A DNA stretch of 64,000 nt. Source: Niastella vici. GTDB lineage: Bacteria; Bacteroidota; Bacteroidia; Chitinophagales; Chitinophagaceae. Positions 35,860-45,019 of the stretch are shown in pieces. The stretch spans positions 372,001 through 436,000 of the forward strand of contig NZ_LVYD01000013.1 in NCBI RefSeq assembly GCF_002077945.1, read 5' to 3'. A program made the translations under genes and the position numbers. The notes beneath the pieces were generated by a model. The model was not told the DNA's origin, did not search any database, and worked only from the letters and a program-made list of their open reading frames with translations. Within the stretch, counting starts at the first letter, position 1. The number at the start of each line of letters is the position of its first letter.

Positions 35860-36510
35860 ATGAACTTTCCTGCGCTTTTAATTGAGATAATTTGCCTGCT
35901 GGCGTCTGTAAACCTGTTTTTACAGGCTTCTATACCTAAATACCTGAAATCGTTTTCCTTCTTCATTGCTTTAACGATCATTATTGAGATAACTGGTTAT
36001 GAATTAAGGAAGCATGTGTTTACTGTAAACCTGTTATATTGCTTCTTTACAGCTTTTGAATTTGTGTATTACCTGTTGATCATAAGGTTTATTATATACA
36101 ATCAAAAAGCCAAACGAATCATTTTCTGGGTCATGATAGTTTATCCCATTTTGGTTACTATCAACGTATTCTTTATACAACCAGGAACGTTTCATACTAT
36201 TACCTACTCGTTAGGCTGTTTATTGGTAGTGCTAGCGTGTATCTATTATTTTTTTGAGATATTTCGAATTACACACTCTGTAAATCTGGTAAAAGAACCG
36301 GCTTTCTGGCTATGTACGGGACTGTTATTCTTTTACTCCTGTTCATTACCCCTGTTTGGTTTATGGAACCAATTGCATGGTTTGCCAAAAATCCTGATAA
36401 AAAATTTGCGAGCCATTCAAACAATCCTGAATCTTTTATTATATTCTTTGTTTTCCATTGCTTTTTTATGCAGGACCAATCTGAAAAAAAATAAGGCCAA
36501 ATTGGTATAA
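35860..36510 (+). CDS. Seven-helix membrane protein, first of a related pair
   Basis: 216 residues with about seven predicted helices (near 2-22, 29-47, 58-78, 85-106, 113-133, 147-166, 180-207) and almost no soluble domain. It is related to the next gene: NVFFIQPGTFHTITYS aligns with NIGVIQGMHTFNTLNY, and EPAFWLCTGLLFFYS with KPYFWIASSILVLET. No catalytic or transport motif is visible. It lies upstream of a histidine kinase that lacks a sensor domain, so a sensing role is an attractive inference. The family is not one I can name. Confidence 0.75.
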   Translation: MNFPALLIEIICLLASVNLFLQASIPKYLKSFSFFIALTIIIEITGYELRKHVFTVNLLYCFFTAFEFVYYLLIIRFIIYNQKAKRIIFWVMIVYPILVTINVFFIQPGTFHTITYSLGCLLVVLACIYYFFEIFRITHSVNLVKEPAFWLCTGLLFFYSCSLPLFGLWNQLHGLPKILIKNLRAIQTILNLLLYSLFSIAFLCRTNLKKNKAKLV

Positions 36511-36577
36511 TACGGTAATGTTGTAAAATAGACTAACTGTAGCAACGATAGAGTATGCATTCTCTTAATAAACGGAA

Positions 36578-37246
36578 ATGAGTAAATACGTTTTTGACGC
36601 TTACCTTGTTCTATTGCTTATTGGTACTTTCACTGGTTTTTATTATACCCGGGGGTTAAATAGAACTTTCCTGCCCTTAAAGTTGTTGCCCTGGTTCCTG
36701 TTGCTGACATTTATAAACGAAATATTAGCAATGACATGGCCCAAAAGGTTGGGTGGCAACTATTTCATATACAATATATACCTGATATTTCAGTTCTGTT
36801 TTTACAGCTATATGTTGGTACAGATGATAGAAAACAGGCGCATGAAACAATTGTTGACCTGCCTTGCCATCGCATACTCCATATTTGCCACCCTTAATAT
36901 TGGGGTGATACAGGGAATGCATACTTTTAATACCCTTAATTATTTTACCGGCGCGGTTATTTTATCCTTTTTCAGTGGTTATTCGTTAAATGAACAATTT
37001 AAAAAAGACATAGCCTGCAATCCGTTCAAAAAGCCTTACTTCTGGATCGCCAGCAGTATATTGGTGTTGGAGACCGCTATGGTTCCCTTGCTCTTGCCCC
37101 CCTATTTTGACCTGCATTTATCAAAAGTAGAATTGAGGTTAATAAGCATCCTGCTTAACCTGATAAACCTTATTGTTTATTCCATGTTTATAGTGGCATT
37201 CAGGTACCTGTATAAAAACAGCGTGCGTTCGTCGTTACAGCGTTAA
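36578..37246 (+). CDS. Seven-helix membrane protein, second of a related pair
   Basis: 222 residues, about seven helices, paralogous to the product of the gene 67 bases upstream (same length, same helix spacing, shared FW and TFxT positions in loops). The C-terminus is basic (FRYLYKNSVRSSLQR), suggesting a cytoplasmic end. The kinase gene begins 34 bases later, implying co-transcription. Function unknown; candidates are a small-molecule receptor or a partner that presents a signal to the kinase. No conserved charged residues inside helices point to transport. Confidence 0.78.
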   Translation: MSKYVFDAYLVLLLIGTFTGFYYTRGLNRTFLPLKLLPWFLLLTFINEILAMTWPKRLGGNYFIYNIYLIFQFCFYSYMLVQMIENRRMKQLLTCLAIAYSIFATLNIGVIQGMHTFNTLNYFTGAVILSFFSGYSLNEQFKKDIACNPFKKPYFWIASSILVLETAMVPLLLPPYFDLHLSKVELRLISILLNLINLIVYSMFIVAFRYLYKNSVRSSLQR

Positions 37247-37280
37247 ACTTTATACTAAATTGCCACGCAATGGTTCTGAT

Positions 37281-38072
37281 ATGAATTCGGAGATCTATAT
37301 AGTAATAATAATAGGGGCTATACTGGCGGTGTTCCTCGTAGGCTTTATTGTTACCATTCTTTTCCTGTACCAACGAAGACAGCATCGGCAGGAGCTGGAA
37401 ATAACACGCATGAAAGAGGAGTATGAACGGGAAGCACTGAAATCGCAACTGGAAATACAGGAAGAAACTTTTAAGAATATCGGGCAGGAACTGCATGATA
37501 ATATCGGCCAGATGCTGTCGGTAGTAAAACTTAGCCTGGCTGTATTGCCAATGAACGACAAGCATGAAGCCTGGGAGCCGGTGCAGGGCGCCCGCCAGGT
37601 ATTGAATAAAGCCATGGTCGATTTGGCAAACCTCACCAAGAGCCTTCATACCGACCGTATAACCCAGATCGGATTGGCAGAGTCGATTCATTTTGAACTG
37701 GAGAATATTAACCGCACCGGATTGTTGGATATTGAATATTCAGTAAACGGCATAGAACAAAGTCTCGACGATCAAAAATCAATTGTGTTGTTCAGGGTAT
37801 TCCAGGAAAATCTCAACAATATATTAAAACACTCGAAGGCCAAAAAGATACAGGTTGCCTTAACTTACCTCGACGATAAGTTCATCATGAAAATTATCGA
37901 TGATGGCATAGGGTTCAATGTGGCGGAAAAGAAAAATTCCACGTCCTCTGCGGCTGGTGTTGGATTAAAGAGTATTTTCAACCGGGGAAAGCTTATTGGT
38001 GCTGATATTGATATGCAGAGTGAGCCCGGTCATGGTACTGTTGTGACCATTCAATTACCTTTACCCCATTAA
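37281..38072 (+). CDS. Sensor histidine kinase, HisKA_3 (NarL-partner) type
   Basis: 263 residues from the ATG at 37281; a TTG seven codons earlier is less likely. One N-terminal helix (about residues 5-30) is followed by a coiled coil (QRRQHRQELEITRMKEEYER), the dimerisation and phosphoacceptor motif ELHDNIGQML with His 72, and a HATPase_c domain with N-box FQENLNNILKHS and G-box DDGIGFNV. No periplasmic or PAS sensor domain exists, so the signal must come through another protein, perhaps the seven-helix pair upstream. Its response regulator starts 18 bases downstream. Confidence 0.93.
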   Translation: MNSEIYIVIIIGAILAVFLVGFIVTILFLYQRRQHRQELEITRMKEEYEREALKSQLEIQEETFKNIGQELHDNIGQMLSVVKLSLAVLPMNDKHEAWEPVQGARQVLNKAMVDLANLTKSLHTDRITQIGLAESIHFELENINRTGLLDIEYSVNGIEQSLDDQKSIVLFRVFQENLNNILKHSKAKKIQVALTYLDDKFIMKIIDDGIGFNVAEKKNSTSSAAGVGLKSIFNRGKLIGADIDMQSEPGHGTVVTIQLPLPH

Positions 38073-38090
38073 AAAGTGAATGCGCGATAA

Positions 38091-38747
38091 ATGACGGTTC
38101 ATAAAAACATACAGGTAGCAGTTGCAGATGACCACACATTGCTGCGTAATGCGCTGGCACGTTTGATCAATTCTTTTGAGAACTATAAAGTATTGTTTGA
38201 GGCCAGTAACGGGCAGGATGTTAAGGAAAAGCTCAGTAAACACATTATACCCGACATTATTTTGCTCGACGTGAATATGCCGGATATAGACGGGTATGAT
38301 ACGGCCAAATGGATCTACAAGAATTTTCCGCAGGTAAAGATCCTGGCTTTGTCTATGTTCAGCGATGAGAACATCATCATTCGTATGCTGCGCCTGGGCG
38401 CCAAAGGCTATATCATGAAAAATGCCGAGCCCGAAGAACTAAAGCTAGCCCTTGATTCTGTATTGCATAAAGACTTCTACCTTTCTGAACTTATTTCGGG
38501 TAAGATCATCAGCGGGCTGCATAAAGACATGGATAAACCGAATGAACCCGTATCACTCACCGAAAAAGAACGAGAGTTCCTGAAATGGGTTTGTACCGAG
38601 CTCACCTATAAGGATATCGCCGGTAAAATGTTCGTAAGCCCCCGTACGGTAGATGATTACCGCAATTCATGTTTTGAAAAGCTGGGCGTAAAGACCCGCG
38701 TGGGGCTGGTTATTTATGCCATCAAGCATAATATGGTTGAGATTTAA
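38091..38747 (+). CDS. NarL/LuxR family response regulator
   Basis: 218 residues. The receiver domain has the acidic pair in VAVADDHTLLRN, phospho-acceptor Asp 60 in IILLDVNMPD and the Lys in GYIMKNAEPEE. The DNA-binding part is LuxR-type (LTEKEREFLKWVCTELTYKDIAGKMFVSPRTVDDYR). It follows the kinase by 18 bases and is the certain partner. Targets cannot be deduced. A terminator at 38771 ends what seems to be a four-gene operon from 35860. Confidence 0.95.
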   Translation: MTVHKNIQVAVADDHTLLRNALARLINSFENYKVLFEASNGQDVKEKLSKHIIPDIILLDVNMPDIDGYDTAKWIYKNFPQVKILALSMFSDENIIIRMLRLGAKGYIMKNAEPEELKLALDSVLHKDFYLSELISGKIISGLHKDMDKPNEPVSLTEKEREFLKWVCTELTYKDIAGKMFVSPRTVDDYRNSCFEKLGVKTRVGLVIYAIKHNMVEI

Positions 38748-38770
38748 AAAATGCAACTTATACATCAATA

Positions 38771-38803
38771 AAAAAGCCTCTCGATTTCCCGGGAGGCTTT
38801 TTC
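38771..38803. terminator. Bidirectional rho-independent terminator
   Basis: AAAAAGCCTC pairs with GAGGCTTTTT, with A- and T-runs on the two sides, between the response regulator and the convergent carB. Confidence 0.88.
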
Positions 38804-38822
38804 TTATGTAGGTTACAATGAA

Positions 38823-41645
38823 CTACTTGCTCAGGTACATACTTCTGTCTTTGTAAAGCTGACGGAAGTAAGGATCGCGCAGGTCCTTAATAAAGCGGAT
38901 AGCTTCACCTGTACTTTTCATTTCAGGTCCCAGCTCTTTGCTAACTCCGGGGAATTTTTCAAAGCTGAACACCGGTTCTTTGATCGCATAACCCTTCAGG
39001 CGTTTCACGAATTTGAAATCGCGCAGTTTATTGGCGCCTAACATGATCTTGGTAGCAACGTTCAGATACGGGATCTGGTAGGCTTTTGCAATAAACGGGG
39101 TGGTACGCGATGCGCGTGGATTGGCCTCAATCACATACACTTTGCCGTCTTTGATGGCAAACTGAATGTTGATAAGCCCTTTGATATTTAATTTGAATGC
39201 GATCTTGCGGGCGTACTCTTCCATGGTTTCAACGATCAGTGGGCTCAGGTTGAACTGAGGCAACACAGCATTGCTATCGCCGCTATGGATACCTGCCGGT
39301 TCAATGTGTTCCATTACACCCATTATATGAACTTCTTCTCCGTCGCAAATGGCGTCTATTTCGGCCTCCTGGCAGCGGTCGAGGAAATGGTCAATGAGGA
39401 TCTTGTTACCAGGAATGTGTTTCAGCAGGCTTACTACCGCTTTTTCCACCTCTTCATCATTGATCACGATCCGCATTCTTTGTCCGCCCAATACATAGCT
39501 GGGGCGAACCAGTACGGGATATCCTACCTTGTTAGCTACTTCAACGGCTTCATCAACTGTGTACGCGGTTCCGTAGTTAGGATAGGGGATCTTCAGTTCT
39601 TTCAGCATATCGCTGAAGCGGCCGCGGTCTTCCGCGATATCCATATTGTCGAATGAAGTACCAATGATCTTAACACCTTTCTTGGTCAAACGTTCAGCGA
39701 GTTTCAGGGCCGTTTGTCCGCCCAACTGCACGATCACGCCTTCCGGTTTCTCATGTTCTATCAGTTCCCACAGGTGCTCCCAGAATACGGGTTCAAAATA
39801 CAGTTTATCGGCCATGTCGAAGTCGGTTGACACGGTTTCGGGGTTACAGTTCATCATGATGGCTTCGTAACCGCATTCTTTCAGGGCCAGCAAGCCATGC
39901 ACGCAGCAGTAGTCGAATTCAATACCCTGGCCAATGCGGTTGGGGCCTGAACCCAGGACGATCACTTTTTTGCGGTTGCTGACTTTGCTTTCGTTGTAGT
40001 TGCCCGATTCGAAAGTAGAGTAGAAGTAAGGTGTTTTAGCTTCAAATTCGGCGCTGCAGGTATCAACCATTTTGTAAACGCGGGTTATGCCTGCCGCTTT
40101 CCGTTTGGCATATATTTCTTCATCACTGCCATCCTGCATTATTTTAGAGATCTGCTCATCGCTGAAGCCCTGGAATTTGGCTTCTTTCAGCAGTTCGATG
40201 GGCAGGGTGGCGGTTTTATATTTTACGATCTCTTTTTCGATATCTACGATCTTCTTAACCTCGTTAATGAACCAGCGGTCGATGCGTGTTGCTTTGGCAA
40301 TGGTGCCTACTGATACACCGCCCATGAGGGCATCTTTAATGCGGAAGATGCGGTCCCATTTCGGGGTCTTGATGTATTCGATGAGTTCTTCGGCGTGCAT
40401 CTGGCTTTTTCCGTAGTAACCCAGCCCAACCGCGTTGTTCTCGAGGCTCTGACAGGCTTTCTGAATGGCTTCGCCAAAGCTTCTGCCAATGGCCATAACC
40501 TCGCCCACGCTTTTCATTTGCAGGCCCAGTGTATCGTTGGCGCCTTTGAATTTATCGAAGTTCCAGCGGGGCATTTTAACGATCACATAATCCAGTGCGG
40601 GCTCAAAGTAAGCCGAAGTGGTTTGGGTGATCTGGTTCTTCAGTTCATCGAGCGTATAGCCAATAGCGAGCTTGGCGGCTATTTTGGCGATGGGGTAACC
40701 GGTGGCTTTGGAGGCCAGGGCCGATGACCGGCTTACGCGGGGGTTTATTTCAACTGAAATGAGTTCTTCTGTATCGGGATTCAGGGCGAACTGAACGTTA
40801 CAACCGCCGGCGAAGTTACCCAGGCTGCGCATCATCAGAATGGCCTGGTTACGCATATCCTGGAACGCGGTATCGCTCAGGGTCATGGCCGGCGCCACGG
40901 TAATGGAATCACCGGTGTGCACACCCATGGGGTCAATGTTCTCAACTGTACAAATGATGGCTACGTTATCATTTTTGTCGCGCAGCAGCTCCAGCTCATA
41001 TTCTTTCCAGCCCAGAACAGCTTTTTCTACCAGCACTTCATGTATGGGCGATGCTTTCAAACCTCTGTCGAGGGCCGCTTCCAGTTCGGTTTTGTCGTGA
41101 ACGAATCCGCCTCCGGTTCCACCCAAAGTAAATGAAGGGCGAATAACCAGCGGGAACCCTATTTCCTGGGCAAATTCCTTTCCTTCGAGCAGGGAGTTGG
41201 CCACTCTTGACGGAGCAACCTGAACGCCTATTTTGAACATCAGCTGGCGGAATTTCTCCCGGTCTTCAGCTGTATCGATGGCGGCTATATCAACCCCGAT
41301 CATTCGAACGTTGTATTTTTCCCACACACCCAGTTCCGCAGCTTCTTTAGCCAGGTTTAAGGCTGTTTGTCCTCCCATGGTCGGTAGCACCGCATCAATC
41401 TGGTTTTCTTCCAGTATTTGCTCAATGCTCTCTACCGTCAGTGGCAACAGGTACACCTTGTCTGCCATCATAGGGTCGGTCATAATGGTAGCAGGATTGC
41501 TGTTGATGAGAATTACTTTAATTCCTTCTTCCCTGATACTACGGGCTGCCTGTGAACCGGAATAATCAAATTCACAAGCCTGGCCGATAATAATGGGACC
41601 TGAACCGATAATTAATACTGACTTGATAGAAGTGTCTTTTGGCAT
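38823..41645 (-). CDS. carB: Carbamoyl-phosphate synthase large subunit, without C-terminal allosteric domain
   Basis: 940 residues from the ATG at 41645 ([20 protein letters not shown]); 23 extra residues upstream are not protein-like. Both ATP-grasp halves are complete: N-terminal ([39 protein letters not shown]) and C-terminal ([34 protein letters not shown]), separated by the oligomerisation domain. The protein ends at [23 protein letters not shown], so the MGS-like regulatory domain of E. coli CarB (about 130 residues) is missing, a form I recall from other Bacteroidota. It makes carbamoyl phosphate for arginine and pyrimidines; carA is not nearby. TACTTTTG at 41753-41746 is a likely -7 element. 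Confidence 0.96.
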   Translation of the reverse strand: MPKDTSIKSVLIIGSGPIIIGQACEFDYSGSQAARSIREEGIKVILINSNPATIMTDPMMADKVYLLPLTVESIEQILEENQIDAVLPTMGGQTALNLAKEAAELGVWEKYNVRMIGVDIAAIDTAEDREKFRQLMFKIGVQVAPSRVANSLLEGKEFAQEIGFPLVIRPSFTLGGTGGGFVHDKTELEAALDRGLKASPIHEVLVEKAVLGWKEYELELLRDKNDNVAIICTVENIDPMGVHTGDSITVAPAMTLSDTAFQDMRNQAILMMRSLGNFAGGCNVQFALNPDTEELISVEINPRVSRSSALASKATGYPIAKIAAKLAIGYTLDELKNQITQTTSAYFEPALDYVIVKMPRWNFDKFKGANDTLGLQMKSVGEVMAIGRSFGEAIQKACQSLENNAVGLGYYGKSQMHAEELIEYIKTPKWDRIFRIKDALMGGVSVGTIAKATRIDRWFINEVKKIVDIEKEIVKYKTATLPIELLKEAKFQGFSDEQISKIMQDGSDEEIYAKRKAAGITRVYKMVDTCSAEFEAKTPYFYSTFESGNYNESKVSNRKKVIVLGSGPNRIGQGIEFDYCCVHGLLALKECGYEAIMMNCNPETVSTDFDMADKLYFEPVFWEHLWELIEHEKPEGVIVQLGGQTALKLAERLTKKGVKIIGTSFDNMDIAEDRGRFSDMLKELKIPYPNYGTAYTVDEAVEVANKVGYPVLVRPSYVLGGQRMRIVINDEEVEKAVVSLLKHIPGNKILIDHFLDRCQEAEIDAICDGEEVHIMGVMEHIEPAGIHSGDSNAVLPQFNLSPLIVETMEEYARKIAFKLNIKGLINIQFAIKDGKVYVIEANPRASRTTPFIAKAYQIPYLNVATKIMLGANKLRDFKFVKRLKGYAIKEPVFSFEKFPGVSKELGPEMKSTGEAIRFIKDLRDPYFRQLYKDRSMYLSK

Positions 41646-42018
41646 TTTGAGTAAAGAGCGATTTTTTTTGAATAAACCTTGTTGAACCTTCATCCGGAGC
41701 CTGTTTTGCCACAACGGGGTGGCGATATTGGCGGGATAAATTGCGCAAAAGTAAGGTAGCGGGGGGAATTTTGCCGATTAATTTTATAAGAAGCCGAAGC
41801 CCGGAAGTACGGGGCCGGAAGACATTGGTGGAAGAGGCGGGTAAATGGGTCATTATGAGATAGAACGAAGGGCCCACGCATTAAAATTCCTTTTAGGCTT
41901 CATTGGGGAAACGACCGTTTGTTAAGCGGGAAAGAAGTAGATGGCAGAATGTAGAGAGTAATAAATGGAATTATGAGCCGGTAACTGGAAACTGTGCGCC
42001 TGCCTGGGGGTGCGAAAT
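41646..42018. other. Spacer between carB and the small membrane protein gene
   Basis: It holds the likely carB -7 element (minus strand, 41753-41746) about 100 bases before the start codon. Nothing else is recognised. Confidence 0.4.
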
Positions 42019-42050
42019 AAAAAAAGCCTTCACCATCCGGCAAAGGCTTT
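42019..42050 (-). terminator. Rho-independent terminator of the 71-residue gene
   Basis: On the minus strand AAAGCCTT pairs with AAGGCTTT, followed by a T-run. It lies 28 bases after the stop and supports the small gene as real. Confidence 0.85.
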
Positions 42051-42077
42051 GAATTGCTGGCTGAAATTTATCGTAAA

Positions 42078-42293
42078 TCAGTTGTTGTGAAAAGCGGCTA
42101 ATTCAATATCATCAAGCGCAACGCCACCACCCCGTACCAGTTTCTTCTGTTCGGCTATTTGTCGTTTTTCATCAAAACGACTTTTGATACGGAATACCCA
42201 TTTTTGTTTAGCTTCATTTCCACGAAAGATACCTACTATCGTGCCGATCGACAGAGCCAATAAAAGTATCAACCTGTTCCTTAGCGTTTTCAT
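42078..42293 (-). CDS. Small single-pass membrane protein, unknown
   Basis: 71 residues: a basic start (MKTLRNR), one hydrophobic helix (LILLLALSIGTIVGIF), then a basic and charged tail (KWVFRIKSRFDEKRQIAEQKK) ending ALDDIELAAFHNN. It is oriented like an inner-membrane protein with a cytoplasmic helix. The ATG at 42293 and the terminator at 42019 frame it neatly. I do not recognise a family. It stands alone between carB and an M23 peptidase gene. Confidence 0.65.
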   Translation of the reverse strand: MKTLRNRLILLLALSIGTIVGIFRGNEAKQKWVFRIKSRFDEKRQIAEQKKLVRGGGVALDDIELAAFHNN

Positions 42294-42713
42294 AAAACCG
42301 AGTTTGTAAAATTATTCGTTCCAATTCCTTTTTTAAGACAACTTATATAAGCCAAATGCTGTTCCAATGTTGATAAAAATCATACCACTATGTGGGTATT
42401 TTTTAAAAATTAACACATCAAAACCCTTAATGGTCCTCTTTTTATTTTATTCTGGTTTTTTGGTGCAGGTAACCCGCTTAATATTTAATTAATACAAAAA
42501 TTTTTTCTCAATTTCACACCGCTCTGATCTGCTTTTAATACAGGCTAGTGGATAGTGGGTAGTGGCATTTTGCCCTGTTCATAAAACCACCGGTATTATG
42601 ATGATAAGAACCAATTTTTGCATAACATTTTGCCGGTTATTCCCCCAACCACTTAGTTTTGCAGCCTTATCAATAACTATAAACAGTTCTGATTAATCAA
42701 GTCAAAAGAACCT
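42294..42713. other. Divergent spacer with the M23 peptidase promoter
   Basis: 420 AT-rich bases. The promoter at 42630-42661 is the only element I can support; the promoter for the minus-strand small gene is not identified. Confidence 0.4.
42630..42661 (+). promoter_or_regulatory. Bacteroidota-type promoter for the M23 peptidase
   Basis: TTG at 42630-42632, a spacer of 21 bases and TAGTTTTG at 42654-42661 match the TTG/TAnnTTTG consensus. It lies 52 bases before the ATG. Confidence 0.65.
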
Positions 42714-44420
42714 ATGAGAATTCTCACACTATTGTTGCTGTTGAATTGCACCAATCTGGTTGCCCAGATCTTTCCGCCAACCAGTTATCCCCAGGGGTAT
42801 TTCCGCGATCCGCTTGATATTCCCATGCGGCTGGCAGGCAATTTTGGTGAATTACGCCCCAATCACTACCACATGGGTTTTGATATAAAAACAAATGCCC
42901 GGGAAAACCTGCCTGTATATGCGGCCGCAGATGGTTATGTCGGCCGAATTAAAATAGAACCTTTCGGGTTTGGCCGCGCGATCTACGTAGTACACCCTAA
43001 TGGGTTTACTACAGTATATGCTCATTTGAATGCTTTCAATCCTGCATTGGAAAAATGGGTAAAAGACCAGCAATACCAACAGGAATCGTGGAAGGTTTTT
43101 CTCGAATTGCCGGCCAATCTTTTCCCGGTAAAGAAGGGAGATTTCCTTGCCAATAGTGGTAATACCGGTGGGTCGCAGGCGCCGCACGTACATTTTGAAG
43201 TGAGGCGTACCAACGGCGATGTAAACCTGAATCCTTTTTTATTCGGGTTCCCGGTCGATGATGCCGTTCCGCCCCAACTGCAGCGGTTGGCGGTGTACGA
43301 CAGAACAGTAAGTGTATATGAACAATCGCCCCGGTTATTTCCCGTACGGGCCATTTCCGGTTCTACTTATATGCCCACCCCTTCGGTAATTACTGTTACT
43401 TCGCCTGTGGTGAGCTTTGCCATTGGGGCCTATGACACTCAAACCGGTTCCACCAATCATAATGGCATTTTTGAATCGACCCTGCTGGTTGATGAACAAC
43501 CGGTGGTTGCTTTCAGAATGGATAATATCAGTTATAACGATACCCGCGACCTGAATGCGCATATTGATTATAAAACAAAGTTCCAGGGCGGCCCTTTTTT
43601 GCAATTCCTGACCGAACTGCCGGGTTATGCGAATGCCATTTACCGCCGCAATAAAGGGAATGGCGCCATAGATGTAAGCGACGGCGCCGTACATACGGTT
43701 TCCATTGTAGTAAAAGATGCCATTGGAAATACCAGTACGCTTAATTTCAAAATTCAATATTCCGGAACCGATCCGGAGCGGCCAGCGCCTGCCGGCAAAA
43801 AGTTCTATCCCCAGATGATGGACGGTTTTGAAAGCGCCGATTGCGAGTTTTATATTGGTGAACGCTGTTTGTACGATTCGGTGCATATCCGGTACAATAA
43901 GTCGGCTAATACGAATACAGAGGTAGTATCGTCGATCCATACTATTGGGGCGCCGTATATTCCTTTACGGGATTCTTTTCTCATACGGCTTCAGCCCACC
44001 CGGCCCCTTACCGATGCCGAAAGATCACGTACCGTGATGCAATGGTTTGTTGGCACTAAAAAAGAAGTTCAAAAAGTTCAGTGGCAGGGCAACTGGGCCT
44101 CGGCCCGTTTCCGCGATTTTGGAAGTTTTCAGTTGGTGGTTGATACCGAACCGCCGGTGATTGTGCCCATTGGTTTTACTGATGGTTCCAATATGAGCAA
44201 AGCTGTTCGCATAGCGTTTACAGTAAAAGATAATTTGGAGGAATTTAAAAAAGTACGGGTTCTGCTGGATGGGAAATGGCTGCGATTTACCAACGACAAA
44301 GGGAAAACCTTCCTGTACTCTTTTGATGAAAAATGTATGGGGGGCCAGCATGAGTTAAAGATCCACGCTGAAGATGAAGCGGGGAACGTAACCGAGAAAA
44401 CGTATAATTTTACCCGCTAA
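42714..44420 (+). CDS. M23 family metallopeptidase (LytM/peptidoglycan endopeptidase type)
   Basis: 568 residues with a signal peptide ending near LVAQIFPP. The LytM-type zinc domain lies at the N-terminus: HYHMGFD (H53, D57), then VYAHLN, and the HxH pair in APHVHFEVRR at about 158-160, so all ligands are present. The remaining 400 residues form beta-sandwich domains with YNDTRDLNAHIDYKTK and a C-terminal Ig-like HELKIHAEDEAGNVTEKTYNF. Catalytic M23 enzymes cut peptidoglycan cross-links. The N-terminal position of the domain is less common. The bcp gene follows 12 bases later, so they are probably one transcript. Confidence 0.92.
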   Translation: MRILTLLLLLNCTNLVAQIFPPTSYPQGYFRDPLDIPMRLAGNFGELRPNHYHMGFDIKTNARENLPVYAAADGYVGRIKIEPFGFGRAIYVVHPNGFTTVYAHLNAFNPALEKWVKDQQYQQESWKVFLELPANLFPVKKGDFLANSGNTGGSQAPHVHFEVRRTNGDVNLNPFLFGFPVDDAVPPQLQRLAVYDRTVSVYEQSPRLFPVRAISGSTYMPTPSVITVTSPVVSFAIGAYDTQTGSTNHNGIFESTLLVDEQPVVAFRMDNISYNDTRDLNAHIDYKTKFQGGPFLQFLTELPGYANAIYRRNKGNGAIDVSDGAVHTVSIVVKDAIGNTSTLNFKIQYSGTDPERPAPAGKKFYPQMMDGFESADCEFYIGERCLYDSVHIRYNKSANTNTEVVSSIHTIGAPYIPLRDSFLIRLQPTRPLTDAERSRTVMQWFVGTKKEVQKVQWQGNWASARFRDFGSFQLVVDTEPPVIVPIGFTDGSNMSKAVRIAFTVKDNLEEFKKVRVLLDGKWLRFTNDKGKTFLYSFDEKCMGGQHELKIHAEDEAGNVTEKTYNFTR

Positions 44421-44432
44421 TTTGCATATTAT

Positions 44433-44894
44433 ATGATCACGTTGAAAGAAGGCGATAAGGCGCCGGCATTCCAGGCAAAGGACCAGAACGGTAAAAAGGT
44501 ATCATTGAGCGAATTCAAAGGGAAGAAGGTAGTGTTATATTTTTATCCCGAAGACGATACGCCTACCTGTACGGTTCAGGCCTGCAATTTGCGCGATAAT
44601 TATGCTATATTGAAGAAGAACGGATTTGAAGTGTTAGGGGTTAGTCCGAACGATGAAAAAAGCCACAAGAAATTCGAGACGAAATTCAATTTACCATTTA
44701 CACTGCTGGCCGACCCCGATCATGCCATCATAAACAAATACGGGGTGTGGGGCGAAAAGCAAATGTTTGGAAATAAATACATGGGCGTTCACCGCACCAC
44801 TTTTGTCATTAATGAGAAAGGCGTTATCAGCAGGATCTTTTTGCGGCCGAAGAATAAACAGCATGCGGAGGAGATAGTGGAAGCTGGTAAATAA
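44433..44894 (+). CDS. bcp: Thioredoxin-dependent thiol peroxidase, BCP/PrxQ family
   Basis: 153 residues. The active-site segment DDTPTCTVQACNLRD holds the peroxidatic Cys 46 and the resolving Cys 51, the PrxQ arrangement with the two cysteines on one helix. KGKKVVLYFYPE and GVHRTTFVINEKGVI are also typical. It reduces hydroperoxides in the cytoplasm with thioredoxin. It follows the M23 gene closely. The convergent ROK regulator gene ends 125 bases downstream. Confidence 0.96.
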   Translation: MITLKEGDKAPAFQAKDQNGKKVSLSEFKGKKVVLYFYPEDDTPTCTVQACNLRDNYAILKKNGFEVLGVSPNDEKSHKKFETKFNLPFTLLADPDHAIINKYGVWGEKQMFGNKYMGVHRTTFVINEKGVISRIFLRPKNKQHAEEIVEAGK

Positions 44895-45019
44895 GTTGAT
44901 TGATATCAATAAATTAAGGCGGGTAAACCTGTTTATTTACATGGTGGCACAAACGGTTACAACCCTAGGCTTACTATTTTTGTTCCTGAAAAAGTAACAA
45001 TTCCCACCCATCATCAGGC

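Noticed and set aside
44895-45019. Possible terminator between bcp and the ROK gene
   Set aside because: Only a weak GTAAAC/TTTAC pairing is visible, without a T-run.
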